DNA of 64,000 nt from Roseicyclus sp. (GTDB lineage Bacteria; Pseudomonadota; Alphaproteobacteria; Rhodobacterales; Rhodobacteraceae): NCBI GenBank assembly GCA_018401055.1, contig JAGYLB010000110.1, forward strand, positions 1-64,000, read 5' to 3'. Below the pieces are notes generated by a model. The model saw only the letters and a list, made by a program, of their open reading frames with translations, was not told the DNA's origin and did no database searches. Positions 31,817-43,698 of the stretch are shown in pieces; position 1 is the stretch's first letter; each line of letters starts with the position of its first letter. Made by a program: the position numbers and the translations under genes.

Positions 31817-33879
31817 CACGACGGCACCCGCACAAGCGCGTCCACGGCCACCACGCCCTCGCCCTTGGGCAGAACGATGAGCGGATTGATCTCGGCCTCG
31901 ACGATATCAGGCGTGGTGGCAAGGCGCGACAGCGCGACGATCGCCTCGGCCAGCGCGGCAAGATCGCCCTGCGGCCGCCCCCGCGCGCCATCGAGGATTT
32001 GCGTATAGCGCAGCTCGCCGATCATCTCATGGGCGGTCGCCAGATCGACGGGGGCCAGGCGCAACACGCTGTCGCGGGTGATCTCGGCAAAGATGCCGCC
32101 TGCCGCGAGCATGACGATCGGGCCAACCTCGGGGTCGCGGCGGAAGCCAACGAGAACCTCTCCCACGCCCGCCCGCATCCGCTGCACCAGCACGCGCGAG
32201 ACGGCATGCCCCGGCATCGCGTGGGCCACATCGGCGCGGATTGCGGCCATGGCACCCGTCAGCGCGTCGGTATCTGTCAGGCCCACGCGGACGCCGCCCA
32301 CATCGCTCTTGTGCGGGATCGCGGCATCCAGAACCTTGGCCACGACCGGATAGGAAAGGGCGGATCACGCGGCGGTTCTGCGGCGTCCGAGCGCCACCCA
32401 GTCGGCCACCGGAACACCCGTCAGGCGGCCATAGGCTTCGGCCTCGTCCAGCAGCCGGTCAGCGCCCTCGCCCAGCTTGGGCGCGGGGGGCGGCAGGCTG
32501 GGACGACGGCGGGCAGGGGCTGCGGCGCCGCATCGGCGCAGGTCTCGGGGTCCTCGAACACGGGCACCCCCGCGCCCGCTAGCAACCGCGCCGCATCCGG
32601 TGCGTCGGGCACGAGGAAAACGCCGAACGGGTGCCCGGCGACGCCGATCAGGTCGAGGGCGGGTTGCACCGCAAGATCCGCATTGAACCGGGCGGAGGAA
32701 CCCACGCAGACCTGCACATAGTCGTATTCCGGCGCGCTGCGGAACACCTCGATCGCGGCGCGCATCACGTCGTAATTCGTGCCCGCCAGCGTCAGGTCGA
32801 GGATGCGACCGGGGTCCATCGTGATGCCCGCCGCAGAAAGCCGGGCGCGTGTCGCGTCAGACGGCGCCACGATGTCGAGACCACGGCCCGCCATCTGGTC
32901 GAGCCGCCATGGCCGCCCCGCCGCCCGTGGTGGTGATGACGCCGACGCGACCCCGGCGTGGCGCGGTTGTGGCCGGCACTCGGGCCAGCAGTGGGGCAAT
33001 CTCGAGCAACGTCTCGAACCCTTCTACGCGGGCAATGCCGCAAGCGGCGAGGAAGGCATCCGCCACTTCATCCGCGCCCGCGAGCGAGCCGGTATGCGAT
33101 TGCGCCAGTTCGGCGGCGGCATCCGACCGGCCGAGCTTGAAGGCCGCAACAGGCTTGCCGCGCCGGGCCGCCTCCTCGGCGAAGGTGCGCGGGCGGTCGG
33201 CATGGCCCATGTGTTCGAGAAACAGCAAGAACCCCGTTACCGCCGGATCGTCGAGGCCCGCCATGCAGACATCGCCGACCGACAGGTCCAACTCGCCGCC
33301 GACCGACACAAGGCTGGCAAACCCCAGCCCCTTGCGCTTGCCGCGCGACATCAGCGCGCCGATCAGGCTACCGCTGTGCGAGGCGACAAACAGTCCGCCC
33401 TTGGGTGGATCGGGTTCGGCGAAGGCCGCATTGGCCGTAAGCGCCATGCCGTGATGCAGGTTGGCGAGGCCAATGGAGGACGGGCCGAGCACCCGTAGCC
33501 GCCCCCGCGCCACCACCGCGCGCAACCGATCGGTGTTGGCCGCCCCCGCCGCGCCCGCCTCGGCAAAACCTGTCGCCAGCACGGTTGCGGCAGGCACGCC
33601 CATCGCCTCACATTCTTCCAACGCATCCAGCGCCGCAGCGGCGCCCGTCAGGATGAAGGCGTGATCGGGCACCTCGGGCAAGTCGGACAGGCGGCGGACC
33701 GCAGGCACGCCCTGCACCGTGTCACGGTTGGGGTTCACCGGGTGGATGCGGCCCGCGAACCCCGCCGCCTTGAGGAACCGCAAGGGCCGCCCCGATGTCT
33801 TGGCGGCATCATCAGACACACCCACCAGCGCAACGCTATCGGGGCGCAGCAGCGCGTCTTGCCAGCGCTTGCCCGCCAT
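31816..33879 (-). CDS. Second NDP-forming acyl-CoA synthetase, several frameshifts
   Basis: Paralogue of the synthetase at 27698 with the same alpha/beta fusion, about 685 residues. The alpha part is intact: SVALVGVSDDAAKTSGRPLR, GPSSIGLANLHHG, FVASHSGSLIGALMSRG and the histidine motif AQSHTGSLAGADEV. Frame changes near 32910 and between 32340 and 32500 separate the middle and the ATP-grasp end (AAIPHKSDVGGVRVGL; GVGEVLVGFRRDPEVGPIVM; VEAEINPLIVLPKGEG). The start ATG 33879 overlaps the acyl-CoA dehydrogenase stop. Two such ligases in one operon suggest different acyl substrates or steps. Confidence 0.88.
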
Positions 33880-35030
33880 CACGACACCCTTTGATCAAAA
33901 CGGCGCTCGAACACATGTTCCGCGATGCGGTTCTTCAGCATTTCCAGCGATCCACCCGCGATCTGCCAGCCGCGTGTGCGCTTGACGCAATATTCCACAA
34001 GGCTTTCGGTCGAATAGCCATAGGCCCCCATCGCCTGCATCGCGGCATTGGCCACCTCGAACCCGGCCTGATTGCAGGCCAGTTTCGCCACCGCCGTGTC
34101 AAAGGCCGAAGGCAGGCCGTTGGCATCCCCATCGCGCGCCGCGCGGTAAAGCAGCATCTGCGCGGCCTCGAGCTTGACGATCATCTCGGCGAAACTCCAC
34201 TGCAGGCCCTGAAACTCGCACAAGGGCCGACCGAATTGCGTACGCTCCGTGACATGGCGGCGCGCGACCTCGTAGGCATGCCGCCCGAGCGCCAGCGACC
34301 GCGACGCGTTGCCGATACGCTCGACATTGAAGCCCGCAATCTGCTTCTTGAACCCGCCGGGGCCGAGCAGCAGGTTTTCGGCCGGTATCCGGCAGTCCGC
34401 GAAATAGAGCGGGCACCATTCCTCGCCGCTCATGAAGGGGGCAGGCTGGCCGATGGTGAAGCCCGGCGTGCCGCGTTCGACCAGAACCGACCCGATGCCG
34501 CTCGTGCCCGGCCCGAAGCGGACATAGATCAAGAACAGATCGGCATGCGGGCTGTGGGTGGAAAACACCTTGGAGCCGTTCAGGATGTAGCCATCCCCAT
34601 CGGCCCGCGCACTGGTCTTGAGTTCGGTCACGGCAGACCCCGCATCGGGTTCGCTCATCCCCAGCGAGATCAGCTTGCGCCCGGCCAGCAGGTCGGGAAA
34701 CCAGCGTTCCTTTTGCGCGGGCGTGGCGAATTCGGCGAAGGTGCGGATCGGCCCGAAGTTCCCCGCCTGCGCCACATCGGCGCTTTTGGGGCAGACCATC
34801 GCCAGTTCCTGAATCGTGATGACCGCATCCATCAGGGTGCCACCGATGCCGCCATCGGCCTCGGGGATCGTGACGCCCAGCATGCCCATCTCGGCCAGCT
34901 TTGCCGCCACGTCCCAAGGGTAGACACTGGAATGGGCACGGGTCAGCGCACCATCAGCAAGCGTGCCTTCGGCGAAGCGTCGGACGGCATGGGCAAGCTC
35001 GACCTCGTCGGGGGTCAATGCGGATGTCAC
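33879..35030 (-). CDS. Acyl-CoA dehydrogenase
   Basis: FAD enzyme of 383 residues, full length and intact. Family signs: GMLGVTIPEADGGIGGTLMD, the FAD/substrate region LGMSEPDAGSAVTELKT, GYILNGSKVFSTHSPHADLF, FGRPLCEFQGLQWSFAEMIV and AMQAMGAYGYSTESLVEYCV. It forms the enoyl-CoA used by the FadJ-like enzyme downstream. The start ATG 35030 opens the minus-strand operon dehydrogenase, synthetase 2, fadJ, synthetase 1, all joined by 4-bp overlaps. The specific acyl chain is unknown. Confidence 0.93.
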   Translation of the reverse strand: MTSALTPDEVELAHAVRRFAEGTLADGALTRAHSSVYPWDVAAKLAEMGMLGVTIPEADGGIGGTLMDAVITIQELAMVCPKSADVAQAGNFGPIRTFAEFATPAQKERWFPDLLAGRKLISLGMSEPDAGSAVTELKTSARADGDGYILNGSKVFSTHSPHADLFLIYVRFGPGTSGIGSVLVERGTPGFTIGQPAPFMSGEEWCPLYFADCRIPAENLLLGPGGFKKQIAGFNVERIGNASRSLALGRHAYEVARRHVTERTQFGRPLCEFQGLQWSFAEMIVKLEAAQMLLYRAARDGDANGLPSAFDTAVAKLACNQAGFEVANAAMQAMGAYGYSTESLVEYCVKRTRGWQIAGGSLEMLKNRIAEHVFERRFDQRVS

Positions 35031-35162
35031 GTCGGATGCTCCTTGCTGTCGCGGCGGCCAAGGCGCGCGCCGCTGGTGTTTGGGTTATCCAGCCAGATCA
35101 ACGGTAAAGGAAAGTAACCGAAAGTGGTGATCGCATAACCTGAGGTCAGTCATGGGCGCATA

Positions 35163-36363
<1,201 letters not shown>

Positions 36364-36514
36364 GGCTTGCAGGCTCCGGGAGTTTTGCGACCAGTCTAGG
36401 GGCAGGGGCGCGCCACAACGGACCTTGGTTTCGCGCAGCCCGACGATTGGTCAGTTTCCACCTTCGCGCCTGCCGCTCCATAACGGACCCGATCCCAGAC
36501 CGACGGAGCACCCG

Positions 36515-37078
36515 ATGACCCGCGACACGACCCAGCGCCTGCAGGCCCCCGATCCGGCAAGCTATTCCCCCCGCCAGCGCGAAATTCACGACGCCATCGC
36601 CTCGGGGCCGCGCGGCTCCGTCCGCGGGCCGCTGGCGATCTGGCTGCACCGGCCTGAACTGGCTTCCCGCGCGCAAGAGCTTGGGCGCTATTGTCGCTAT
36701 GACAGCTCGTTGCCGCCGCGCTTGAGCGAATTGGCGATCCTGACCATGGCGCGGCACTGGGGTGCCGAATACGAATGGGCCGCCCACAAGCCCGAGGCGC
36801 TCAAGGCAGGTCTTTCGCCCGAGGTGGTCGAGGCGATCCGCACCCACGCCGCGCCGCCCTATGCCGATGACGCGGAACGTGTGGTGCATGCGTTTGCCCT
36901 CGCGGTGCTGGAAACACGCCATGTGCCCGACGCGCTTTATGCCGAGGCGGTCGCGGTCTTGTGTGAGGGGCAGGTTGTCGATCTGGTGGGCGTGCTGGGG
37001 TATTATTCCCTGATATCCATGACCCTCAACGTGTTCCGCGTGCCCCCGCCCGAGGGTTGCGCCCCGGAACTGGGCTAG
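36515..37078 (+). CDS. Carboxymuconolactone decarboxylase family protein
   Basis: Protein of 187 residues of the CMD/AhpD-like alpha-helical family. The core reads LAIWLHRPELASRAQELGRY, LPPRLSELAILTMARHWGAE then YEWAAHKPEALKAGLS, with the E-W-x-x-H pattern but no CxxC, so it is not a typical peroxidase-type AhpD. The start ATG at 36515 has a GGAG ribosome site nearby. It is divergent from the thiolase and 9 bp ahead of an SDR gene. The function is probably a hydrolase or decarboxylase accessory step; not assigned. Confidence 0.85.
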   Translation: MTRDTTQRLQAPDPASYSPRQREIHDAIASGPRGSVRGPLAIWLHRPELASRAQELGRYCRYDSSLPPRLSELAILTMARHWGAEYEWAAHKPEALKAGLSPEVVEAIRTHAAPPYADDAERVVHAFALAVLETRHVPDALYAEAVAVLCEGQVVDLVGVLGYYSLISMTLNVFRVPPPEGCAPELG

Positions 37079-37087
37079 GAGGCGACC

Positions 37088-37889
37088 ATGGCACGACGTC
37101 TTGACGGCAAGATCGCCATCGTCACCGGCGCGGGCTGTGTCGGCCCCGGCTGGGGCAACGGGCGGGCCACCTGCGTCCGCTTCGCCGAAGAAGGCGCGCG
37201 CATCTTCGCCATCGACCGCGAGGCAGCGCCGATGGCGGAAACCGTCGACCGCGTCCGCGCGGCGGGCGGCGAGATCGAGACGCATCTGTGCGACGTGACC
37301 GACCGCGAAGGTGTCGAGGCGATGGTGGCCGCCTGCCTTGCCGGGTTCGGGCGCATCGACATTTTGGTCAACAATGTCGGCGGCTCCGCCCGCGGCGGTC
37401 CGGTCGAGATGGACGAGGCGACATGGCACCGCCAGATCGACGTCAACCTGACCTCCGGTCTATCTGACCTGCCGTAGCGTGCTGCCGCAGATGGTGGATC
37501 AGGGCGCGGGCGCGATCGTCAACCTTGCGTCCGCCTCGGGCATCCGTTGGACCGGCGCGGCGCAAACCGCCTATGCGGCCGCCAAGGCGGGCGTGATCCA
37601 GTTCAGCCGCGTGGTGGCGGTGGAATATGCCGCGCGCGGCATAAGGATGAACACGGTCGTGCCCGGCCAGTTGCACACGCCGATGGTCGAGACGCGGCTG
37701 GCGGGCCAGCGCATGGGCGGCGATGTCGAGGCGCTGCTGGCATCGCGCGTGCGGCGCATCCCGATGGGCTGGATGGGCGACGGGCGCGACACCGCCAATG
37801 CGGCGCTGTTTCTTGCGTCCGACGAGGCGCGTTTCGTCACCGGGACCGAGATCGTGGTCGACGGCGGCATGAGCTTGCGCTGCGACTGA
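37088..37889 (+). CDS. SDR family oxidoreductase, one frameshift
   Basis: Short-chain dehydrogenase of about 266 residues. The cofactor loop TGAGCVGPGWGNGRATCVRF resembles that of the SDR at 19973. NNVGGSARGGPVEMDE follows; after a frame change near 37455 (NLTSV/YLTCRSVL expected) the catalytic part continues with IVNLASASGIRWTGAAQTAY and YAAAKAGV, ending EIVVDGGMSLRCD. It is paired with the CMD-family gene. Confidence 0.88.
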
Positions 37890-38222
37890 CACTCGTGCGG
37901 GCTAGCAAACGGCGGGGTCGTTAGGGTATGACGCTTGCCGCTGCAAGCTGTGCCCAACAGCCTTGGACGGATTTCGGACCATCAAGCGCAAGCGGGTGAA
38001 AACTTTGCAGGTATATCGCGGCTTTCGCGTTGCGCCAGAAATCCGGTGATCTAGGCAGCGGACTCTCGTCTGCGGCCTGCTGCAGGCATGTTCCGACCGG
38101 GAAAGGCGCGCGCATCGGCTTCGCGAAAGTAGGCCGCTTCCTGATCAGGATCAGCACAGCCGAAGCGATTGGGTCCACTATGCATCCTGACGACAGCTTT
38201 CCCGCATCATCAGGAGACCGAC
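37890..38222. other. Intergenic stretch without a recognised gene
   Basis: These 333 bases separate the catabolic region from the stress region. Short open frames exist on both strands but none has a recognisable product or a good ribosome site. The only clear element is the perfect dyad CTGAT-CAGG-ATCAG at 38141-38154, listed separately. Confidence 0.5.
38141..38154. promoter_or_regulatory. Crp/Fnr-type box upstream of the cupin gene
   Basis: CTGATCAGGATCAG is a perfect CTGAT-N4-ATCAG dyad whose right edge is 69 bp before the cupin start. It is one of eight related sites in the 38-54 kb region (see also 40489, 43699, 44582, 46585, 47545, 48149, 53400) and resembles the FNR/FixK pattern TTGAT-N4-ATCAA. 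Confidence 0.55.
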
Positions 38223-38618
38223 ATGCAGGGCTATATCGCGGACATCGAGACTCTGACCGGGGACAACGATGATTTCCGCAGGGTTCTTTACACCGGTCAT
38301 CACCTGCAACTGGTGCTGATGGCGCTCGAGCCCGGGCAGAACATCGGGGTCGAGACCCACGCGACCCATGACCAGTTCTTTCGCATCGAACGGGGCAAGG
38401 GCACGGTCCAGATCGACGGGGTCGCGCGCAATGTCATGGACGGCGATTGCATCATCGTGCCCGCCGGGGCCGAGCATGACCTGACCAATACCGGGAAAAA
38501 GGCGCTGCGGCTCTACACGCTCTATGCGCCGCCCGAGCACGTTGCGGGGCTTGTGCAGGCCACCTTTGCCGAGGCCGCAGCTTCGGACGAAGCCTTCGAC
38601 GGCGTGACCAGCGAATGA
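38223..38618 (+). CDS. Cupin domain-containing protein
   Basis: Small cupin of 131 residues. The two cupin motifs are ETHATHDQFFRIERGKGTVQ and GDCIIVPAGAEHDLTNTG, with the histidines and glutamine/glutamate needed for metal binding. Similar small cupins are often encoded with stress genes, but no substrate is known. The frame is intact; a Crp/Fnr-type box lies 69 bp upstream and an esterase gene follows. Confidence 0.88.
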   Translation: MQGYIADIETLTGDNDDFRRVLYTGHHLQLVLMALEPGQNIGVETHATHDQFFRIERGKGTVQIDGVARNVMDGDCIIVPAGAEHDLTNTGKKALRLYTLYAPPEHVAGLVQATFAEAAASDEAFDGVTSE

Positions 38619-38652
38619 TCCCGCAAGACGGGCAGCCGTGGTGCCAGACACA

Positions 38653-39606
38653 ATGAAGGACCTTCCCATCGACCCGCCACTGGCAACGGGCCCACACCTC
38701 AGCCCGCTCGAGACATTCGGAACGGACCCGGGGGCGTTGCGTGCAAGCACCTTCGTGCCGAAATCCTTCCCCAAGAACGGCCCGCTGGTCGTCGTCCTGC
38801 ATGGCAGCAGCCAGTCGGCCCAAAGCTATGACATCGGGTCAGGCTGGTCCATCCTTGCCGAGGAACTTGGGGTGGCTCTCCTGTTTCCGCGACAACGACT
38901 GGCCAACAATTCCGTCGGAAGTTTCAACTGGTTCATGACCGGCGACACTCGTCGCGGCGGGGGCGAAGCCCTGTCCATCCGCCAGATGATCCGGCGCGTC
39001 CTCAAGGACCATCCGATTGACCCCACGCGGGTCTTCGTGACGGGTCTGTCCTCGGGCGGGGCCATGACATCGGTGATGCTTGCGACCTATCCCGAGGTCT
39101 TCGCGGGCGGCGCCATCATCGCGGGGCTACCCTATCGCAGCGCGGACAACCTCATTCAGGCGATCTTTCGCATGAACGGCTATGGCATGCCATCGGACCG
39201 CCGGCTCAGCGCCCTTGTGCGCGGCGCGTCGAAATTCACCGGCCGCTGGCCGACGATCTCGGTCTGGCATGGCGACAGCGACACCACGGTCGACCGATCC
39301 AACGCCCGGTCCATCGTCGGGCAGTGGCAGAAGCTGCACAAGGTGGACGGCCCGCCGACACGGATCGAAACGATAGACGGCGCGGCCCGGCGCGTCTGGT
39401 GCGATCCGAAGGGGAGAGCGGTGATCGAGGAATACATCGTCGAGGCGATGGGCCACGGCACCCCGATCGACACGGAAGGGGCGGACGGTCTGGGCAAGGA
39501 GGGCAAATACATGCTGGATGTCGGCATCTCCTCGACCCGCTACATCGCGGAGTTCTGGGGCCTGGCGCAAAAGGGCGCCCTGGCCGGGACAAGGTCCGGC
39601 ACCTGA
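38653..39606 (+). CDS. PHB depolymerase/feruloyl esterase family hydrolase
   Basis: Alpha/beta hydrolase of about 317 residues of the LpqC/PHB-depolymerase group. Visible are the oxyanion strand GPLVVVLHGSSQSAQSYD, the nucleophile elbow VFVTGLSSGGAMTSVMLATY (GLSSG) and a late ISVWHGDSDTTVD with the acid residue, then GHGTP with the catalytic histidine. No secretion signal is clear. A GTG at 38638 is an alternative start; neither has a strong ribosome site. It lies 34 bp after the cupin gene and may be co-transcribed. Confidence 0.85.
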   Translation: MKDLPIDPPLATGPHLSPLETFGTDPGALRASTFVPKSFPKNGPLVVVLHGSSQSAQSYDIGSGWSILAEELGVALLFPRQRLANNSVGSFNWFMTGDTRRGGGEALSIRQMIRRVLKDHPIDPTRVFVTGLSSGGAMTSVMLATYPEVFAGGAIIAGLPYRSADNLIQAIFRMNGYGMPSDRRLSALVRGASKFTGRWPTISVWHGDSDTTVDRSNARSIVGQWQKLHKVDGPPTRIETIDGAARRVWCDPKGRAVIEEYIVEAMGHGTPIDTEGADGLGKEGKYMLDVGISSTRYIAEFWGLAQKGALAGTRSGT

Positions 39607-39659
39607 CGGTCTTCCTTACCAGAACGACCGGGACGCTGCTCCACCCTACCCCGGTCAGG

Positions 39660-40025
39660 TCAGGACGGGTCTGACGCGGGCAAGGGCGTTTGCTGGTGCA
39701 AGATCCGCAGCCATGTGCCGTCATCGTTCAGATAGGACGAAGTGCAATAGGCCTCGTAGCGCGGTTCCCTTTCGCGTTCTGCCGAGGCGCGATAGGCAAG
39801 CACGGCGATGTCCTTTTCCCGGCTGAAGCATCGTTCGGAAAACTCGACCGAGCGCCATCGCTGCGCCACCAGATCCTCGCGCCAGATCCGGTCGCCCTGC
39901 AAGATGCCGACCGGGTAGGGAAAGACGAAAACGGCGCCCTTGGCCGTCATCGTTCGCGCGCTGTCCGCGCCTTGTGTCCAGAATAGTTCCTCGGTCGCCC
40001 AAAGCGTGTCTTCTGTCGTCATCAT
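39660..40025 (-). CDS. SnoaL/DUF4440-like small protein
   Basis: Protein of 121 residues with NTF2-like character: EELFWTQGADSARTMTAKGA, VGILQGDRIWREDLVAQRW, CFSREKDIAVLAYRASAERE and a final SSYLNDDGTWLRILHQQTPL. Proteins of this type fold as a cone and may act as small enzymes or binding proteins. No function is known here. It sits between the esterase and the HPF-like gene. Confidence 0.75.
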   Translation of the reverse strand: MMTTEDTLWATEELFWTQGADSARTMTAKGAVFVFPYPVGILQGDRIWREDLVAQRWRSVEFSERCFSREKDIAVLAYRASAEREREPRYEAYCTSSYLNDDGTWLRILHQQTPLPASDPS

Positions 40026-40088
40026 GGTGCACCTTTCTTCGCGTGTTGCTGCGTTCCGTCCGGTTCGGACCCTGCCGCGTCAAACGGA

Positions 40089-40406
40089 TCAACGACGCTC
40101 GGACAGTTTGCCCAGCGTCGTCTCGAGCAGGGCCTTCATCTTGCTGGCTGCCTCTTTCGTGGCCTTTTCGACAGTTTCCGATGCGGCCCTCGTCACGACA
40201 GGCCGTTGACCTTTGAGCCGCACTTCAAGCGTGCATTCGATGTCTTCGGGTCCCGATTTGCCGGCATTCCAGTCCTGCAGATGGGCCTCGACCCGCGTCA
40301 CATGCGCCTCGAAATGCGCGAGCCCGTGCCGGATGGTGCCGGTCAAGGCCGCGCTCAGATCGGCAGTGCCGTTGATCGTGTTGTCCGTGCTGATTTCCAC
40401 ATGCAT
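40089..40406 (-). CDS. HPF/RaiA family ribosome-associated protein
   Basis: Protein of 105 residues matching the short ribosome hibernation/RaiA-like family: starts MHVEISTDNTINGTADLSAA, then VTRVEAHLQDWNAGKSGPED and CTLEVRLKGQRPVVTRAASE and ends LLETTLGKLSERR. It lacks the C-terminal dimerisation domain of long HPF. It probably stabilises idle ribosomes under stress. A Crp/Fnr-type box is 83 bp upstream. Confidence 0.85.
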   Translation of the reverse strand: MHVEISTDNTINGTADLSAALTGTIRHGLAHFEAHVTRVEAHLQDWNAGKSGPEDIECTLEVRLKGQRPVVTRAASETVEKATKEAASKMKALLETTLGKLSERR

Positions 40407-40488
40407 CTCGGTTCACCGTCCTTGTGTTGCGCCGAGGGATTGGCCCAAGGCCATATGGGTATGCTGGCACATCAGGATCGGGGGCGCC

Positions 40489-40502
40489 CCGACCTGGATC
40501 AA
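40489..40502. promoter_or_regulatory. Crp/Fnr-type box upstream of the HPF-like gene
   Basis: CCGAC-CTGG-ATCAA, 83 bp before the HPF-like start on the minus strand. It fits the shared pattern CNRAY-N4-ATCAR of the stress region. Confidence 0.45.
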
Positions 40503-40533
40503 AGGCAAGGAAAGAATTCTGGAGAGCGACCCG

Positions 40534-41213
40534 TCACCCTGTGACCAGACCATCGCCGACCACGATCTGGCGGCGACACAGGCCCGCGATTTTTTCGTCA
40601 TGGGTCGAGATCAGAAAGGTGGTGCCCTCGTAGCGGTTGATCTCGGCGATGAGGTCCATCACCTGCATGGCAGAGTCGCGGTCGAGGTTGCCGGTCGGCT
40701 CGTCGGCCAGCACGAGTTCGGGCCTGTTCATCAGTGCGCGCGCCACCGCCACGCGCTGTTTCTGCCCGCCCGACAGGTTGGTCGAGGGGAAATCCACCCG
40801 CGCCTCCAGCCCCATCCGCACCAGCAGACTCACGCCCTCGGGCGCGCGCCTCTGCCGTCTCACGGCCCTCGCGGACGGCGGTGGGAAAGACCACGTTTTC
40901 CAGCGCGGTGAAATCGGGCAGCAAGTTGTGGAACTGGAAGACAAAGCCGATGTGACGGTTGCGGAATTCGGTCAGCGCGCGGTCGTCGGCGGCGACAAGG
41001 TCCTGTGCCCAGCATCTCGTAGCGGCCCGATGTGGGCTTCATGAGTGTGCCGAGGATGGTCAGGAGCGTGCTTTTCCCCGACCCCGAAGGGCCAAGCAGC
41101 GCCGCCATCTCGCCCTGCGCGAGCGTCATGGACAGGCCGCGCAAGACGCGGGTTTCGGCCTCGCCGCTGCCGAAGGTCTTGTAAAGATCGCTGACCGCGA
41201 GCAGCGCGCTCAT
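40534..41213 (-). CDS. ABC transporter ATP-binding protein (LolD/MacB type), one frameshift
   Basis: ATPase of about 226 residues. Walker A is intact ([20 protein letters not shown]), followed after a frame change between 40850 and 40980 by the Q-loop region ([19 protein letters not shown]), signature [20 protein letters not shown], Walker [13 protein letters not shown] and H-loop LISTHDEK. It belongs with the FtsX-type permease (overlap ATGA) and HlyD-type adaptor upstream, forming a MacAB-like exporter or lipoprotein/lipid handling system. Confidence 0.9.
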
Positions 41214-42430
41214 TGGCCGATCGCCGTGACCGGATCGACCCGCGCCGCCGCACGTGCAGGCAGGATCGAGGCGAGGATCGCGCCGATCACCGTCAGCGTG
41301 ATGGCCAGCCCGTAGGAGCCTTGCGTGATGTCCATCGGCAGGGTGCCCGGCCTCGAAGGCATCGCGCGAGGGAAAGGGCAGCAGCGCCAGATATCCCAGC
41401 GCCGCGCCGATGAAGCCCGCCCATCAGCCCGATCAGCGCGCCCTGGGTGACGAAGACGAAGATGACAAATCCCCGCCCCGCCCCCATCGCCCGCATGATC
41501 CCGATTTCCGGGCGGCGGCGATAGGTCGACAGCAAGAGCGCCGAGGCGACGCCGATCACGATGGTGATGAGCGCAAAGGATTTCAGGAAATACCCGGTCT
41601 GCGCCTGGGCATCGAGCGCCTCCATCAACTGCTCCGCCCCGTCGGTCCAGGGCACGGCATCAAGGCCGGTCAGGGCGCGGATGCGCAGGGCCGTGGCATC
41701 GGCGGCGTTCAGATCGGACAGCCTGATCTCGATCCGCGTGACCCCCTGCGGCATGGCAAAGAGCGTGCGGGCGGTCGACAGGCTGACAAAGGCGCGCGCT
41801 GGCGTCCATGCATGCCGTTGCCGGTATCGTAAGATGCCGCCCAGCGTCAGCACCGCCGCCACCCCGCCCGAGCATTGCAGCCGCAGCGGTCTGGCCCAGC
41901 CGACAGGGACAGGTCGTCGGCCAGCCGCTGGCCCAGCACGATCGTGCCCGACCCAAGCCGCTCCGACCCCTCGACCATGTAGCCGCCGAGGTTCGAGGAT
42001 CGCGGATTCGCGCCCCGGCTCCAGCCCGGTGACGCTGACCTGCGCGACCTGCGCGCCCCGCGTCAAAAACCCCGCGCCGCCGATCTGCGGCGAGACGGCG
42101 ACCACGCCCGGCACGGTTTCGATCAGCGGCACCCAAGTGGCGGCCTCGGCCAAGCGTGCGCGCTGCCGCGTCCGGCCGCGTTCGATCACGGACCAGCAGC
42201 ATGGCCGTCGGTCGACGATCAGGATGGTCGGGTCGCGGTCCTCGGCCTCGATGGTGACATGGCTGATGTCACCCACGGTGCGCGACAAGATGAATTCCGC
42301 CAGCCCCCCGATCAGCGCCGACATGAAGATGAAGATGAAGACGCCCACCGCCACCCCCAGCACCAGAAGGGCGGTCTGCGCCTTGCTGGCGGTCAGGTAG
42401 CGGGTCGGCGATCTTGAGCGCGTAGAGCAT
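41210..42430 (-). CDS. FtsX-like ABC transporter permease, several frameshifts
   Basis: MacB/LolC-type permease, about 405 residues expected. It begins MLYALKIAD at 42430. After an early frame change it continues LGVAVGVFIFIFMSALIGGL and AEFILSRTVGD, a periplasmic MacB domain (ETVPGVVAVSPQIGGAGFL), then the C-terminal FtsX block FALITIVIGVASALLLSTYR and PEIGIMRAMGAGRGF. Expected end VDPVTAIGQ stops at 41210, overlapping the ATPase start. Breaks near 42395, 42200, 41990, 41900 and 41340 damage mainly the periplasmic part. Confidence 0.85.
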
Positions 42431-43615
42431 CAGGGCACCGTGACCCGCACCGACTGCCCGTCGGCAAGGCCCGTGGCGTCCGTGACCAGCAGCATCGCCG
42501 GGCGCAAGGCCCTCGGTCACGATAAGCCGGGCGGCGGGCCAGTCGATGACCGTTACGGCGCGCGCCTCGGCAACGTCGTTGTGCACCACGAACACGACCG
42601 CGCCATCGGTCGTTGCGGAAACCGCGGCGCGGGGCACGGTGATCGCCTCGGCGCGTTCGTCCACGATGATGTTGGTCGTCACCGTCAGGCCGACGGGCGC
42701 GCGCACGGGCGCGTCGAACCCCAGCCGCAGCGACAGCCCGCCGGTCGCGGCATCGACGCGCTGCGAAACGAAATCGACCCGGCCCGCGCGCGGCGCATCC
42801 TCGCCCGCCAGCTGCAGCAGCGCGGGCAGGCCGGTTGTGATCCGCGTGGCATAGGCCTCGTCCACATCGGCCTCGACGATCAGGTCGTCGAGATCGGCGA
42901 TGGTCATCAGAACGGTGGCAGTGTCGATGCTCTGGCCCGGATCGACATTCAGGACAAGGATGGTGCCCGCCATCGGCGCGCGGATGGTGTGGTTGTCAAA
43001 AATCACCTGCGCCTGATCGACCTGTGCCGTGGCGCGCGCGACATCCTGCATCGCGGTCTGCAGCGCGCGCTCGGCAGCCTCCAGCTCGGTGCGCGCGATG
43101 TTCGGCGCCCAGCGCCTCGCGCGCGGGTCAGCGCATCCTGGGCGCGGGCCTGCGCGATCAGGGCGGCGTCCAGCACCGCGACCGCCTGCTGAACGGCTGG
43201 CCTGCTGGCCCGCCGCGTCGATCCGGGCGAGCACTGCGCCTTGTGCGACGCTGTCACCCTCCTCCATCGTCATCTCGGCCAGCCGCCCGCCGACAAGGGC
43301 GCGCACATCGACCGAATGGCGGGCGGCGATCTGGCCGTTGACGGCCGAGAACGCGCGTGGCTGGCCCCTCGGTCACGGTTTCGACCAGTACGGCAAGGGG
43401 CCGCTCGACCCAAGGCTGCAGGTAGAGCCCAGCCCCGATCCCGGCCGCGACAAGGGCGGCAGCCGCCCAAAGCCGGATGCGCCGCGCAGGCGCAGAATGG
43501 CGATGGCGTCGCCGGCGGCGCGCAGAGCAGGCAAGCCCGACCGGTCGCTCTCGGTCGAAGCGGTCGGGGCCTGTCCGGTCGCGTCGGTGTGGTGCTCTTC
43601 CGTTTGCGGCGCCAT
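42430..43615 (-). CDS. HlyD/MacA family efflux adaptor protein, several frameshifts
   Basis: Periplasmic membrane-fusion protein of about 395 residues. The N-terminus MAPQTEEHHTDATGQAP starts at 43615; one membrane helix (LWAAAALVAAGIGAGLYLQP) follows. The lipoyl/hairpin region is seen as VGGRLAEMTMEEGDSVAQGA, RTELEAAERALQTAMQDVAR and TIRAPMAGTILVLNVDPGQS, then the beta-barrel VDFVSQRVDAATGGLSLRLG. Frame changes near 43490, 43360, 43195, 43105 and 42500. It overlaps the permease start by TGATG. A perfect Crp/Fnr-type dyad is 84 bp upstream of the start. Confidence 0.87.
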
Positions 43616-43698
43616 GTCCTGTTCCAGCTTTGTCCGATGGCCCGCGTGACACGGCACACGGTCTTGCCCCGTGATAGGGTCTGGCCGCGCGACGGGCT

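Noticed and set aside
37890..38222. Possible transposase remnant in the gap
   Set aside because: The short frames show no transposase motif and no terminal repeats were found.
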